A stretch of DNA of 64,000 bases from Zanthoxylum bungeanum (Eukaryota; Streptophyta; Magnoliopsida; Sapindales; Rutaceae): contig SKCR01023728.1 of assembly GCA_019454045.1 (NCBI GenBank), forward strand, positions 88,703 through 152,702, given 5' to 3'. The position numbers and the translations under genes are program-made. The notes beneath the pieces were generated by a model. It saw only the letters and a list, made by a program, of their open reading frames with translations, had not been told where the DNA came from and ran no database searches. Shown here piece after piece: positions 11,297 through 21,803 of this stretch (its first letter is position 1; every line of letters starts with the position of its first letter).

Positions 11297-11310
11297 GTCG
11301 CCCCCACTTT
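11297..11310 (-). promoter_or_regulatory. Polypurine tract of element D
   Basis: In sense AAAGTGGGGGCGAC directly precedes the 3' LTR. Element B has AAAGTGGGGGAAAC at the equivalent place, and the ~30 bp upstream (TGTCACACACT, CACAAG, ATCAAAG) are also conserved between them. It should prime plus-strand DNA synthesis. Confidence 0.75.
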
Positions 11311-11439
11311 GATGGGACTTGTGTAGTGTGTGACAATGACACTATCAAAGTTACGTGCAATGCATTTTTACTTACCCGGCTCGCCAGCTGCCACCTGGCT
11401 TACCTGCTGCTTCGAACTGAGTTGATGATGCAGTGGACC

Positions 11440-12060
11440 TCGATCCTGGGATGCATCCCAATACCTGCAATTGACAAAATGGGCCTCGGCCCGGGGACGC
11501 ATCCCCAAAATGGAATCTATGATCCAGTGGGTCTACGACCCTGGGACGCATCCCAATAACTGCAACCGACAACGGGGGCCTCGACCCTGGGACGCATCCC
11601 TCCCAATCGCTGACAAAATGGGCCTCGGCCCGGGGACGCATCCCCAAAATGGAATATATGATGCAGTGGGTCTACGACCCTGGGACGCATCCCAATAACT
11701 GCAACTGACAAAGGGGGCCTCGACCCTGGGACGCATCCCAATACCGCTGACAAAATGGGCCTCAGCCCGGGGACGCATCCCCAAAATGGAATATATAATG
11801 CAGTGGGTCTACGACCCTGGGACGCATCCCAATAACTGCAACCGACAACGGGGGCCTCGACCCTGGGACGCATCCCAATGCCGTTGTCAAAATGGGCCTC
11901 AGCCCGGGGACGCATCCCCAAAATGGAATATATAATGCAGTGGGTCTACGACCCTGGGACGCATCCCAATAACTGCAAACGACAACGGGGGCCTCGACCC
12001 TGGGACGCATCCCAATGCCGTTGTCAAAATGGGCCTCAGCCCGGGGACGCATCCCCAAAA
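11440..12060 (-). repeat. Higher-order tandem array in D (137-bp units of three ~46-bp monomers)
   Basis: The phrase GGGTCTACGACCC starts at 11529, 11668, 11805 and 11942, giving a period of 137-139 bp. Each unit has three monomers, each with a GGGACGCATCCC-type core next to a GGGCCTC(G/A)(G/A)CCC-type core. In sense these are two adjacent small hairpins. A perfect 12-bp palindrome GGGATGCATCCC occurs near 11453. Long open frames on both strands here are shadows of the repeat. Confidence 0.9.
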
Positions 12061-12119
12061 CATTGTTGATAATTGAGAATTGAGTTGGTCGTGCCGTACC
12101 TGGCAGAACTGATCTGATA

Positions 12120-13030
12120 CCGAATTGTGGGTTTCGTCTTCATGGGTCATGTTCCCGAATCTGATGTGAAGGTCTTGTTCCCTGAATTGTGTCAAGATAG
12201 GGCTTTATTCCCATGGGCTTTCTTCCCGAACTGTGTTGAGATGGGGCTTTATTCCCCTGGGCTTTGTTCCCGAACTGTTTTGAGATGGGGCTTTATTCCT
12301 CTGGGCTTTGTTCCCGAACTGCTGACTGTGTAGAGATAGGGCTTTATTCCCCCGAGCTTTATTCCCGAACTATTGAGATGAGGCTTTATTCCTCCGAGCA
12401 TCGTTCCCGAACTGTGTTCATATGAGGCTTTATTCCTCCTGAGCTTTATTCCCGAACTGTGTAGATGAGGCTTTATTCCTCGAGCTTCATTCCCGAATTG
12501 TTGAGATGAGGCTTTATTCCTCCCGAGCTTTATTCCCGAACTGATAAGAGATAGGGCTCTATTCCCCTAGGCTTTCTTCCTTCAATTATGTTGACCGTGG
12601 TCTTTGTTCCCTTAATCGAGTTGAATGATGGGTTTTGTTCCCGAACTGAGCTGAGGGTCTTGTTCCCCGTCTGAGTTGAATGATGGGTCTTGTTCCCGTG
12701 GGTCTTGTTCCCGAACCGAGCTGAGGGTATTGTTCCCTGAATTGCGGGTCTTGTTCCCGATTTGTTGAGATAAGGGTCTTGTTCCCTGAATTGCGGGTCT
12801 TGTTCCCGATTTGTTGAGTTGTGGGTCTTGTTCCCGTTCTGAATTGTGTTGAGGGTCTTGTTCCCTGAACTGAGTTGTGGGTCTTGTTCCCGATCTGAAT
12901 TGTGTTGAGGGTCTTGTTCCCTGAACTGAGTTGTGGGTCTTGTTCCCATTTTGAGCTGAGGGTCTTATTCCCTGAATTGAGTTGTGGGTCTTGTTCCCGT
13001 GGGTCTTGTTCCCATTTTGAGCTGAGGGTC
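12120..13030 (-). repeat. Second tandem block in D (TTCGGGAACAAGACCC type)
   Basis: Many irregular units of about 25-47 bp. On the + strand they read GGGTCTTGTTCCCGAACTGAG or GGGCTTTATTCCCGAACTG; in sense TTCGGGAACAAGACCC or TTCGGGAATAAAGCCC. The latter closely resembles the GTTCGGGAATAAATCCC monomer core of B's array (43960-44780), linking the two families. Confidence 0.85.
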
Positions 13031-13740
13031 TCGGCTCTGGGACTCATCCCCAAACTGAAACTGAAATGGGCCTCGGCCCTCGACTGATGCTGATGTGGGC
13101 CTCGCCCCCAACCTGATGCTGATATAGGCCTCGGCCTTAGGACTCATCCCTGAAACTGAAACTGAAGTGGGCCTCGGCCCCGGGACTCATCCCTGAAACT
13201 GAAACTGAAGTGGGCCTCGGCCCCGGGACTCATCCCTGAAACTATACTGATAATGTGGGTCACGACCCTGAGCTGATACTGGAGCTAATGTGGGCTTCGC
13301 CCCCAGAGTGCCATACCCAGCAAAGATAGATAGTGATGTGGGTCTCAACCCACAGAGTGCCGTACCCGGCAAAGACTGATAATGATGTGAGCCTCGCCCC
13401 CAGAGTGCCATACTCAACAAAGACTGATACCGTGTCTCCATACCCGGAGTGCCGTACCCGACGATACTGATACTGATACTGATGTGATGTGGCCTCGCCC
13501 CTAGAATGCCATACCCGGCTGATACTGATCCGAACTGGTGTGGGCCTCGACCCCAGAGTGCTGTATCCGGCAGATACTATCATGAACTGATGTGGGCCCC
13601 GCCCCCTGAGTGCCATACCCGGCGAATACTGATCATGAACTGATATGGGCCCCGCCCTCAGAATGTAATACGCGGCGGGGATATTGATACTGAATCGATG
13701 TGAGGCTTCGCCCCCAAGCTGATATGATATTCTACCTCAC
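13031..13740 (-). repeat. Third tandem block in D (GGGCCTCGGCCC and CATACCCGGC types)
   Basis: Units contain GGGCCTCGGCCCCGGGACTCATCCCTGAAACTG (given here only as a run of short motifs: GGGCCTCGGCCC, GGGACTCATCCC, TGAAACTGAAACTG), then units with CAGAGTGCCATACCCGGC and ACTGATACTGAT. The first type has the same two-hairpin layout as the 11440-12060 array. No coding potential. Confidence 0.8.
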
Positions 13741-14100
13741 ACATTACACCACCTCTCACGAGATAATCTTTGATAGATAGACATATTTTTGTCCTCAACG
13801 AATGCTTTCGCGTCGAAACCGAAGAACCTTCAAAGTACTTGATATACTCAATTTCGATTGTCTGAATGGGTGATCTGAGCTAGACTCCATGTGTGTGTGT
13901 GCCAAGGCTCTTTCGCAGCTTAGTCCTTTAGTAAGCCAACTTGGTGATTCGTTTCAGAGAGTCAAACCAGTGGGTCTAACCAACCTGGATGTCTTAATCA
14001 CATTCTGTGATTACTTCGGCATACTCAACATGATATGGTTTTCATCTTTTTTTTTTTTTTTCTCTTTCTTTTCATTTCAGATTTTCTTTTTTTCCTTTTC

Positions 14101-14131
<31 letters not shown>

Positions 14132-14732
14132 TTTTTTCTGACACACCTACCCTTTAAGGTAGCATTTCTCCTCATGGTGGTCCTAATACTCGCCCATGGG
14201 TAGCTTCACGCTTATCGGTTATAGGTTGTCTATTTTTTTTTTTTTAGAGACATTTTTTTTTATTTCAACCATATCATATATCATAGCATCAGCAAACAAG
14301 TGTGGACATTCAGGCAAACAGTCATTCACCAATACATCATCTCTTCAACTAGTCACCTAGCTAACCACTCAGGCTTCTACTGCTAGGATCCCATAATCAA
14401 GTGCTTATGAGTCTAATCTAAGATCAATCTATTCAGGGTACCGGATGAGAGCACGTCTCGCACTTTTTGTTTCTAGGGTCTCTCCCTACAGCATGCAATG
14501 TCATCACAGGACATATGTCTAATCATCAAAGACTTATCTCTCACTCATTTTTTCCTCACTCATTTTTTTTTCTCTTTTTTTTCTTTCTTTGTTTTTTTTT
14601 CTTTTTCTCTTTTTTTTCTTTTTCTTTTTCTTTTTCACACTCATTTTTTCAACAATTAAAATTAAATACAAACTTTTCAAATAAAACACAAACTTTCAAA
14701 TAGGCCTTGGAATACCTGGTCAGGAGGGAACC
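13741..14732. other. Element D interior without recognisable genes; pyrimidine tracts
   Basis: Contains long T/C-rich tracts on the + strand (about 14046-14137, 14233-14262 and 14550-14636), i.e. purine tracts in element sense. The remaining sequence shows no domain. Apparent frames of Phe/Ser here are low complexity. Confidence 0.7.
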
Positions 14733-14950
14733 TCATCGATTCAGATCAATGTCCAGTCTGCGTTTCTTGCTTGGATCACTGTCAGTCCAGTCCAACTGAG
14801 AGAGGATGGGGTCAAGCTTTGGCTCAAAAGCCAGGATCTGGTCAATCAACTCTTCGGCATTTGCTGCAGTCAAGAAAATGTCTTCCACAGATTTGGTGAC
14901 AAACTCGTGTCTCTTGGCTTCTGGTAATTCAATGAAAGCATCTGTTGTAC
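14733..14950 (-). pseudogene. LOG: LOG-family C-terminal exon captured in element D
   Basis: Read on the - strand, an acceptor-like TTATTTTTGTAG ends at 14951 and is followed by 72 codons to a TGA at 14733-14735. The translation contains TAANAEELIDQILAFEPKLD, then LSQLDW and KKRRLDIDLNR. This matches the C-terminal helix and tail of plant LOG-like cytokinin riboside 5'-monophosphate phosphoribohydrolases, and aligns with the tail of the frame at 59555-60208 (DQILAFEP, DPI, KRR, DLN). Only the last exon is present, without the nucleotide-binding or catalytic motifs, so it has no LOG activity. The retained intron edge implies a genomic rather than cDNA source. The family match is good, but the exact parent gene is unknown. 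Confidence 0.65.
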
Positions 14951-15480
14951 CTACAAAAATAACACAAGAGATTAAAAATTCTACAACATGTATACACAAA
15001 ACATGAAAACAGAAATCGCAACACAGTGCGTGGGTTGCCTCCCTGTTAGCGCTAAATTCATCGTCTTTAGTCAGACATGACCGAAATCCTTCTGTCAATG
15101 TGGCTTCACCGTCGTCTTTTTGTGCTCGCGCCGTTTTTCGATTTTCTGATTCTTACTGCTTTCTTTTTCTTTCTCTCTTTTTTTTTTCTTTAAACCTGAA
15201 AATACAAAACAACAGAATAAATACGTGTGCATGTAAGTATGCAAGTGTAGAGATACTCCCTTTTCGTGATGGGTTAGATCCTCATTGTGCTCATCGGCGC
15301 CATATGTCTCTGGTCGTCTTCTGCTAGTTTTCTTCTGAAATCTGCAAAAAAAAAAAACACAACACAAAACAAAAGATGCAAATTGCGTGTATGCATGTAT
15401 GCATGGATGCGTTTCCTATCCCGCTGGGTTAGGTCTTCTACCGATTCCCTTGGTGACTGCTCAGTCTTCTTTTCTTCAGG
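14951..15480 (-). repeat. Triplicated exon/intron-like module upstream of the LOG exon in D
   Basis: In sense, three acceptor-like pyrimidine tracts ending in AG lie at about 15345, 15197 and 14951. Each is preceded by TGCATAC/CATGC-type sequence and, further upstream, by a related coding-like phrase: VEDLTQRDRK, NEDLTHHEKG and SCLTKDDEFS. Spacing is irregular (about 150 and 245 bp). The + strand of the third holds the plant-repeat phrase GTGGGTTGCCTCCC. I cannot identify a protein; degenerate tandem duplication is the simplest reading. Confidence 0.45.
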
Positions 15481-15532
15481 AAAAATGCAGCTTCAATCTG
15501 CTTACTCGGCTGACTTGGTAAACTCACTTTTT

Positions 15533-15790
15533 TCAAATCTGGTAATCTCCTGGCCTTGTTTCCAACTTTCTGTCTTTTCTGCTTATTTCTTCTGAGAATT
15601 CTCTGTGTTCCAGATATCTCTGAATATCGTGATACCAAGGGTTCCCGCCATCAGCTCCCACATATGCTATCCTTTCTGTCTCATACAATGACTTACTTGC
15701 AGTTGTCAGGACAAGTGATTTCATCACCAATTTCTTCGGATCTTCTTAAGCCGCAGCTAGTGTCACCAATGTGTCTGTCATCTGATTTTT
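15533..15790 (-). pseudogene. Element D stub of the second RNase H/integrase linker
   Basis: LVLTTASKSLYETERIAYVG and GNPWYHDIQRYLEHREF align with element B at about 41245-41380 (LVLTTASRPSYEIERI, GKPWYYDILQYLEHGEF), the segment between the second RNase H and the integrase zinc domain. It starts shortly after the gag remnant and ends in unrelated sequence, so most of pol is missing on either side. Confidence 0.8.
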
Positions 15791-15896
15791 TTCCGACAAG
15801 TGCTGAAATCTAAAGTCAAAGATTGTCTGTGCCCGACTTCTGAGGTAGAACAACAATTATCCCTTTAACTCTTATTCTCATTGCATCTTCAATTTT

Positions 15897-16250
15897 TCAA
15901 ACATCTTTTGACAACGGTTTACCCAAACTGGAGAGTTGTCTGTTTCTGATAGGAGCAGTCTCTGAGGAAGTAGGCTCGGTCCTTGAAGGTTCCCCAATGA
16001 TCCTTTCATTCTGGTTGCACACGTTTCTGTTACTGGCTGTACAGGGCACGGTCAAACTGGTCACCACATTGGTCAAAACTTGCAACTGTTTAGCAATTTC
16101 GGCTACCTTGGCTTCCAATCGATCTAGGCGGGATTCCCCGTTGACTAACTCACTCATACTGGTTGATGATCCCTTGCAAATCATTCTTCTTTCCCAACCC
16201 AACGAGAGTCTATGATGGCTTTTAAGACAAAAAGGGTTAACATGATGCAT
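15897..16250 (-). pseudogene. Element D gag N-terminal remnant
   Basis: The likely start is the Met of MSELVNGESRLDRLEAKVAE (about 16157), followed by IAKQLQVLTNVVTSLT. This heptad-like, Leu-rich N-terminus aligns with B's gag start at 21804 (SRMDQLESNITKITEQLQAL, then TNAVANL). About 85 codons remain, ending before any capsid or zinc-knuckle motif. It is joined to the integrase-linker stub about 100 bp further on, giving a drastically deleted gag-pol. Confidence 0.75.
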
Positions 16251-16704
16251 GAATGCATGACATATGATGTATGATGTACAGAAATAAATAAACTCATAAA
16301 ATGATTCACACTAATTGGCCTGTTATCATTTTAAAGTATTCAATCACATCATTGCGTGGTGCAAACTTGTTCCAGTTTGAAAAGACCTAACAGGTTTACA
16401 CTTTTGCGATAACACAGCTAAATAACTTCAAATTATAAAAGGCCCAAACACAAATTGGCCCATCGGCATTTCAGAAATTTTGACCTAATTGTCAAAAGGA
16501 CATGAACTTGTCCCGATTTAAACGAAAACGAGTTCATATCTTTTAACAAAGAGTCCAAATAAATCCAAATGACAATAGTCCAAAACACAAACATAAACAC
16601 AAATGACAACAGTCTAAAACACAGGCATAAACACAGTAGTCACGATTAATTAAAACACAAATCACAAACATTACAAGATATCATTTCGGAGCCGATTCTC
16701 TATA
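16251..16704 (-). other. Element D 5' leader
   Basis: Untranslated leader between PBS and gag, homologous to B's leader at about 7545-7785 (shared GGGCC, GTTCAAACTTG-like and AAGTTATTTAGC phrases). No gene seen. Confidence 0.75.
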
Positions 16705-16722
16705 TCCCCAGTGGAGTCGCCA
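16705..16722 (-). promoter_or_regulatory. Primer-binding site of element D
   Basis: In sense TGGCGACTCCACTGGGGA, three bases inside the 5' LTR end, identical to B's PBS at 7190-7207. The following bases (TATAGAGAATCGGCTCC) are also shared. Confidence 0.8.
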
Positions 16723-16725
16723 AAC

Positions 16726-19700
16726 TGTAGACAACAGAAACTAACGACGCTGTTCTAGCCTCGCGGCCCGGTTGAGAAGTACGAAATAACATGGAGTCGC
16801 CACCCGGTGTGAGCCGGAAAATGAGATTTAAGGCCGCACTCACCCCTTGCAAGAGAAGACCTCAAACCTTTGGGTTCGGAATGGTCTCTACTTTATGTCA
16901 TCTTGTAATGTTTGTGATTTGTGCAATATTAATCAAAACTACTTAACATACATGTACAATGATAATTCAACCTAATTCACATTCATAAAAATAAATCTTA
17001 CATTTAAATTTACATGCTTCGAAAATGAGTTTTCATAACATAACAAATACAAAAATAAACATGTGGGCCAGTAACTTGGCCACTATTAATGTAGGACCTC
17101 GCATACCTGATTAGACGTATCTGACGTCAACCGAATACGCCGCGTCCGTAACAGTAAAGTAACAAAGGGTGCCCTCAGGTCTTACCTTTTTAGTCGTTGT
17201 CCGGGAGTGCGTTCCGCGGTGCCGGAAGGGTTGTCGTTCCACTGTTTTCAATGTCCGCTGTTTCCGCTGTTTCCGCTGTTTTGTCCGGTTTCGCCTTTTT
17301 CAATGTTTTGTCCGTTTTCAACGGATCCGCTGTTTCTGCCGTTATTTTGACTCGTCATTTTTTTGTATTTTTCTTCGTTGTTTTCTCTCTGTTTTTTAAT
17401 CAAATTCTATTCTCATTCTCTCTCGGTCATTGATTCTCATTTTTTTGGGGTGTTTTTGGAGGGTTATTCTTTCTTGGTTTCAAGGGAATTAGGGCTCGGT
17501 TAGAGGGTTAATTTGTGCTCGGCAGTGTGTGCGTGTGATGGGCTGTTGGCGTGGGGTTACTTCACGTGGGTTTGATGGTGCATGGGCAGTGCAGTGGCTT
17601 GCATGGAAATTGTGGTGTGCTCGGCAGTGGTGTTGGTTTGGTCTCGGCAATGTGCAGGTGTTGGAGGGATGGCTCTAGGGTTTTCCTTATGCGTGAATGG
17701 TCAATGATGATAGGGATTCTCGGCAGTGGTGCATGGCTCTCAGCAATTAACATGCATGGAGGGTTGCTAGAGGTTTCATTTGAGTGTTATGCGTGTAGTG
17801 GCTAGGTGCAGGGCTAGTGTTCACGGTGTCCAGGCCGTGAGATGAGGTTACCGTGAAGGCCTGTTAAATGGAGGCTAGATGACTGGGTTGAAGAGAGTGG
17901 TGTATGCAGTGGCCGTGAGAAGTTGGTGAGTAAGGTGATGATGAGAGTGGAGTTGCAGTGGCCGTGAGAAGTTGATGATTAAGGTTGATGATGAGAGTCG
18001 TTGATCAAGGTTGATGGGTCGTGGAGATGAATGAGTGATGAGTTGATGAAGAAGACTGGAGAGGTGCGCTGATGATGATGTCCAGATTGATGGTGATCAG
18101 TCCATGGCGTGAAAGCTTGTTGATCAAGGATGATGAAGATTGAGTTGTGATAGAGGATGATCAGGTTGTCCCTGGGAGATGCCGAGAGCTCCTTGTGCTG
18201 TGGTGATCCCTGGTTGCCGAGCTGTTTGGTTCATTACAGTGGCCGAATCATCCTTGGCCGAGCAGAAGATGATGAGCTCAGAAGGTGCAGATGTTGTTGA
18301 TGACCAGTGAAGGGCAGAGGCCGAGAGTTTGAAGTGGCTGAGTGTAATGATCAGTTGCTGTCGATGAGGATGAAGGGTTCCTTCGTTAGTGAGGGCTTCA
18401 AAATGGTGTGTGTTCTTCTTTGTGTGTGAAGTCCTTGCAGTGAGTTGGGGCCTCAAAGGTGCGTGTGTCCTCCCTTTTGCGTGTTTGATACGTTGAATAT
18501 GAGAGAGGCAGTAAGGTTCGTGATGAAGGCTATGAGCTGTGTGAGTGGCGTGTGCTTGTGGCTATGCGTGAGGGCTGTCTCCTTTGGTTCTGGTCACTGG
18601 TTCAAGGAGGGCAGGAGTGTAGTGGGCGTGAGGATCAGGTCAGTGGGCGTGAATGGGCTATTTGGTGCGTGAGCTGCTGTGTATGGAATGCATGAGGGTT
18701 TTTATGGTTGAAGGCAGATTGCGTGAAGTTAGTGGTTGATGAAGGTGTGTGAAGTGGTTGCTGGTCAGGGAGAGTTGCTTACGTGAAGGGGGTTGAGCGT
18801 GTGGTGAGTGAGTGGTCTTGAGTCGATTGAAGAGGCGTGAGGCTGTGGCTGCTGGTGAGGGTTTCGTTACTGTGAGTGTCTAAGGTCTGTGTGGGCTGAG
18901 TGTTTGTGAAGTGAGAGGCATGATGAGCTTGAAGGCGTGAGGGTTCTGGCTGCTGCCGTGAGGTGAAGGGTTAAAGGCTTGTCAATAAGAGAGGTCCTTG
19001 GGAGCTGCTGGCGTGAGGTTGAAGATGAGGGGTGTTTGATAGTCAAGGACGTGTGGGGGCTGTGTTCGTTGATCACCCGTGATTGAAGGGAACCAAGGAG
19101 GCAAAAAACAAAAGCCATTCGGCGGATCATTGGAGAGTTTGACAATTGTTGATGATTTATTATGTTTGGAGGGCAAGTGGTTCAATGGTTCACGTGGGAA
19201 GCTTGGAAAAATGGAGGGGTTTGCCGTGTGGGGGCATGGAGGGAAATTGTTGGTTTTGAGTTTTGATTATTTTATTATTTATGTGTGTGTTGTTTATTTT
19301 GTTTGTTAGTGTTTGTTAAAAGGTGGCAAGGGAATTGTCTTTTGCGTTAGTGGGTTTGAAAATAAAAAGAAATGGAAAATAGGTGGAAGCATGATGATGG
19401 CCGAATTTTGGTGTAAAAGGGGGAATTATTTGTTATTTTTGTTAAAGTTGTTATTTAATTGGTTTGTAATTTTTAATGATTTAATTTAATTCAAATTAAT
19501 TTAATTAGTTGGTGAATTTTAATTTTGCACGGAAGTTAAAGGGTCACAAGCAAGGAAAATTAGAGAGAGAGAATATGTGTGAGAAAGAGCGAGGAAAAGG
19601 TTACGAGCGAATGATGATTTTGAAATGGAAAAGGCGACGACGAACCCGAAGCAAACGAGCGAATAAAATCCACAAAACGTCAATTCTTGACTTTCCCTTC

Positions 19701-19796
19701 CGACGGCCGCTTTCCGCGACTTCCACGACATGAAAAGGTAGTGCCTCCTTACGAGGCTCGTCATTGGGCATGATATGCAAAAATGCAGTGTCTACA
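16726..19796 (-). repeat. Element D 5' LTR (3071 bp)
   Basis: Near-identical partner of 8232-11296, with the same TG...CA ends. The very low divergence marks D as the youngest full insertion seen here. Confidence 0.95.
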
Positions 19797-19801
19797 ATCG
19801 C
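19797..19801 (+). repeat. Target duplication of element D, right (ATCGC)
   Basis: Perfect match to 8227-8231. Confidence 0.95.
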
Positions 19802-20578
19802 ACTTGTGCGTGTTATAGAAGCGTAACATGATAGTTCTCATATATTTAAGTATTGGATACTTATGCAAGTGTGGTAGGAGGTTGTGTTTTACCGATGGTA
19901 CAGAAAACAGCTTCGCTCTGGATAACCCACGGAATCCCATTGGTAGTATGACTATGTGTCTATGGGAGTCCGCATCAGGGTAGGTGTATTTGGTCTTAAC
20001 CTGAGACTTGCATCGCTAGTACTTGCGACAATCAATACGCTTTGGTTTTTGTCGTCCAGGACTTTAATAGGTTCTGTGTACACCTCTTCTGGGTTTATTG
20101 AGAATCGTAGTGTATTGGGTGTGATGTCAAGACGGAAGTATCACTTCAGTCATATGGAGATGATTGTCACAGAGGGATACATAACTGGTTCTCTAAAAAG
20201 GTTGCAACCGTCGGGATAATATGACTAGGTCATGATTATCCGATAATAAAGAGACTAGTTGCTTGTGATCCGATATATGCTTCGTATGGGGTAGACACTA
20301 TTCCAGCCTCAGGCCTTGCATGTGACATCAGATACTGGATCACGAGATACGCTATACTACGCCTGATATAGATTATATATTCCATTAAGAATATTTCTGG
20401 AGAATTGGGTAGGCATGGCGCTTTGCTAGAAGCCAACCTTGTCTCGTAAATCGGTAAGAACATAGTACAAGGTACGTACGTGTTCGGATAGTCCGATGAT
20501 CGGATTTTCTGCCAACATATCCAGGGATCTCTTGGGTCGCTTCCCGAAGATTCACCGATAACGTATGATTCAAACTTT

Positions 20579-20623
20579 ATTAATCTGGGATTAATAGCGG
20601 AGAGACTTTATCTGGGATAAAGT
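20579..20623 (+). repeat. Palindromic hairpin pair in LTR C
   Basis: ATTAATC-TGG-GATTAAT (20579-20595) and ACTTTATC-TGG-GATAAAGT (20605-20623). Equivalent hairpins with other arms but the same centre occur in all LTRs of this copia family. Confidence 0.75.
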
Positions 20624-21465
20624 ACTATTTGAAGAGAAAGAACGATTAATTTGGAATTAATCGATAAAATAATATATTCGATATATTATACGAAATTGGA
20701 TTTCGACACGGAATTAAAATTATATTTTAATTCGGGCTAACGAATTGATTTAGAATTAATTCGCAAGCGATGTGAATAGTAATTTTGCTAGGCATGATTA
20801 TTTAATTAAATCTGATTTAATTACGACGCAACGAAAAACTCGTTAATTCGGAATTAATGAAACCGAGCCCAGAATGTGTTTGCGACGCCACTCCGATTTT
20901 GAATCAAGTGCGGCCGCAAGTCACATCGCGAGTCACATCACTTGTCCCTTTAGTATAGATGTCTTATCACATTTTTGGTGAGTGACATGCAGTCACTATT
21001 CATGAAAGGGGTTGGTGTGGGCATTTAATGCCATTTTGGAGCCAAAAATTGGTGTTGACTTTTGGAAATCAAATACCAAATTTTGGAATAGCTTTTTTAT
21101 TATTGTTTTTTAGAAAAACAAGTTGAAAAACAAAACAATCTCTCTCCCCCTCTCAAACAAAACCGTGAGCTCTCTCCAAGGGGAAAGGAAGTCATTTTCT
21201 TTCTTCCATCTTGCTAGCACATTAGAGAATCAATACAAGGTGATAGGGAAACAGAACTAAGAGCTTGGAATCCATTGAAGCTTGGATCTTGTAGAACTTC
21301 ATCAACAAATCTTGCCTTGGCTGAAACTTGGAAGCAAGGAGTAGAAAAGTTTTGTTGCGCATCACATCCAATCCGATCATTGTAAGTGTGTTTCCGCCAC
21401 TCTTCCTTGTGTATTCATTCTTTTCATTGCTTATATTGATCTTGGGACCACCCTAGAAACCAACA

Positions 21466-21803
21466 CCCTATAATAGGCTTAGTCAATTTTGTAAATGGGC
21501 GGCCTTTGTCTTTTATTGATGAAAAGGGACTGAGGTAGCCAAGGTTCACCTTTGTAGCGTATGAGAGAACGATTTTGTGAACCCCACATTGGTGCATAAA
21601 ATAAGCCATACCTAGGGCAGAAATGGACTTACCACGAGTGTGGGAGAAATAAGGTCGGAAGGATGTAAACAGTTTTGATAACCACATGCATCCCATACAT
21701 CTCATACATACACACATTATGATGACCCCTTATCTTAACAGCCATCATAGATATCTGTTGGGTTAGAGAAGAATGAAGACTTGTCAAGAAAAGGTTAGCA
21801 AGC
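21466..21803 (+). other. Element B 5' leader, second part
   Basis: Begins with the right copy of CCCTA and runs to the gag ATG at 21804. No gene. Confidence 0.7.

Larger units (their letters stand above)
8232..19796 (-). mobile_element. Element D: young non-autonomous Tat-related gypsy retrotransposon (11.6 kb)
   Basis: Two almost identical 3.07-kb LTRs, perfect ATCGC duplications, a PBS at 16705-16722 and a purine tract next to 11296 define a complete insertion in - orientation. The 5.4-kb interior has only the gag N-terminus, a stub of the second RNase H/integrase linker, a LOG-gene exon and long tandem arrays. Protease, RT, RNase H and integrase core are absent, so movement would need enzymes supplied in trans. 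PBS, leader, PPT region and 3' repeat monomer are related to those of element B. Confidence 0.95.
7994..21465 (+). mobile_element. Solo LTR C of the copia family, split by element D
   Basis: LTR sequence occupies 7994-8231 and 19802-21465, about 1.9 kb in all. It starts TGTTAGACAGTTATGACC and ends CCTAGAAACCAACA, like the LTRs of F, G, I and J. No copia internal region is attached and the flanks carry perfect CCCTA duplications, so it arose by LTR-LTR recombination of a complete element. It lies in element B's leader, with element D inserted inside it at 8232. Confidence 0.9.

Noticed and set aside
11372..13616. Frames up to 155 codons over the D tandem arrays
   Set aside because: Open because of the repeat unit; peptides such as repeated GTRPTTQ or GMRPRVEA appear in several frames and on both strands.
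13889..14203. Phe/Ser-rich frame, and a similar one at 14467-14703
   Set aside because: Translation of T/C homopolymer tracts.
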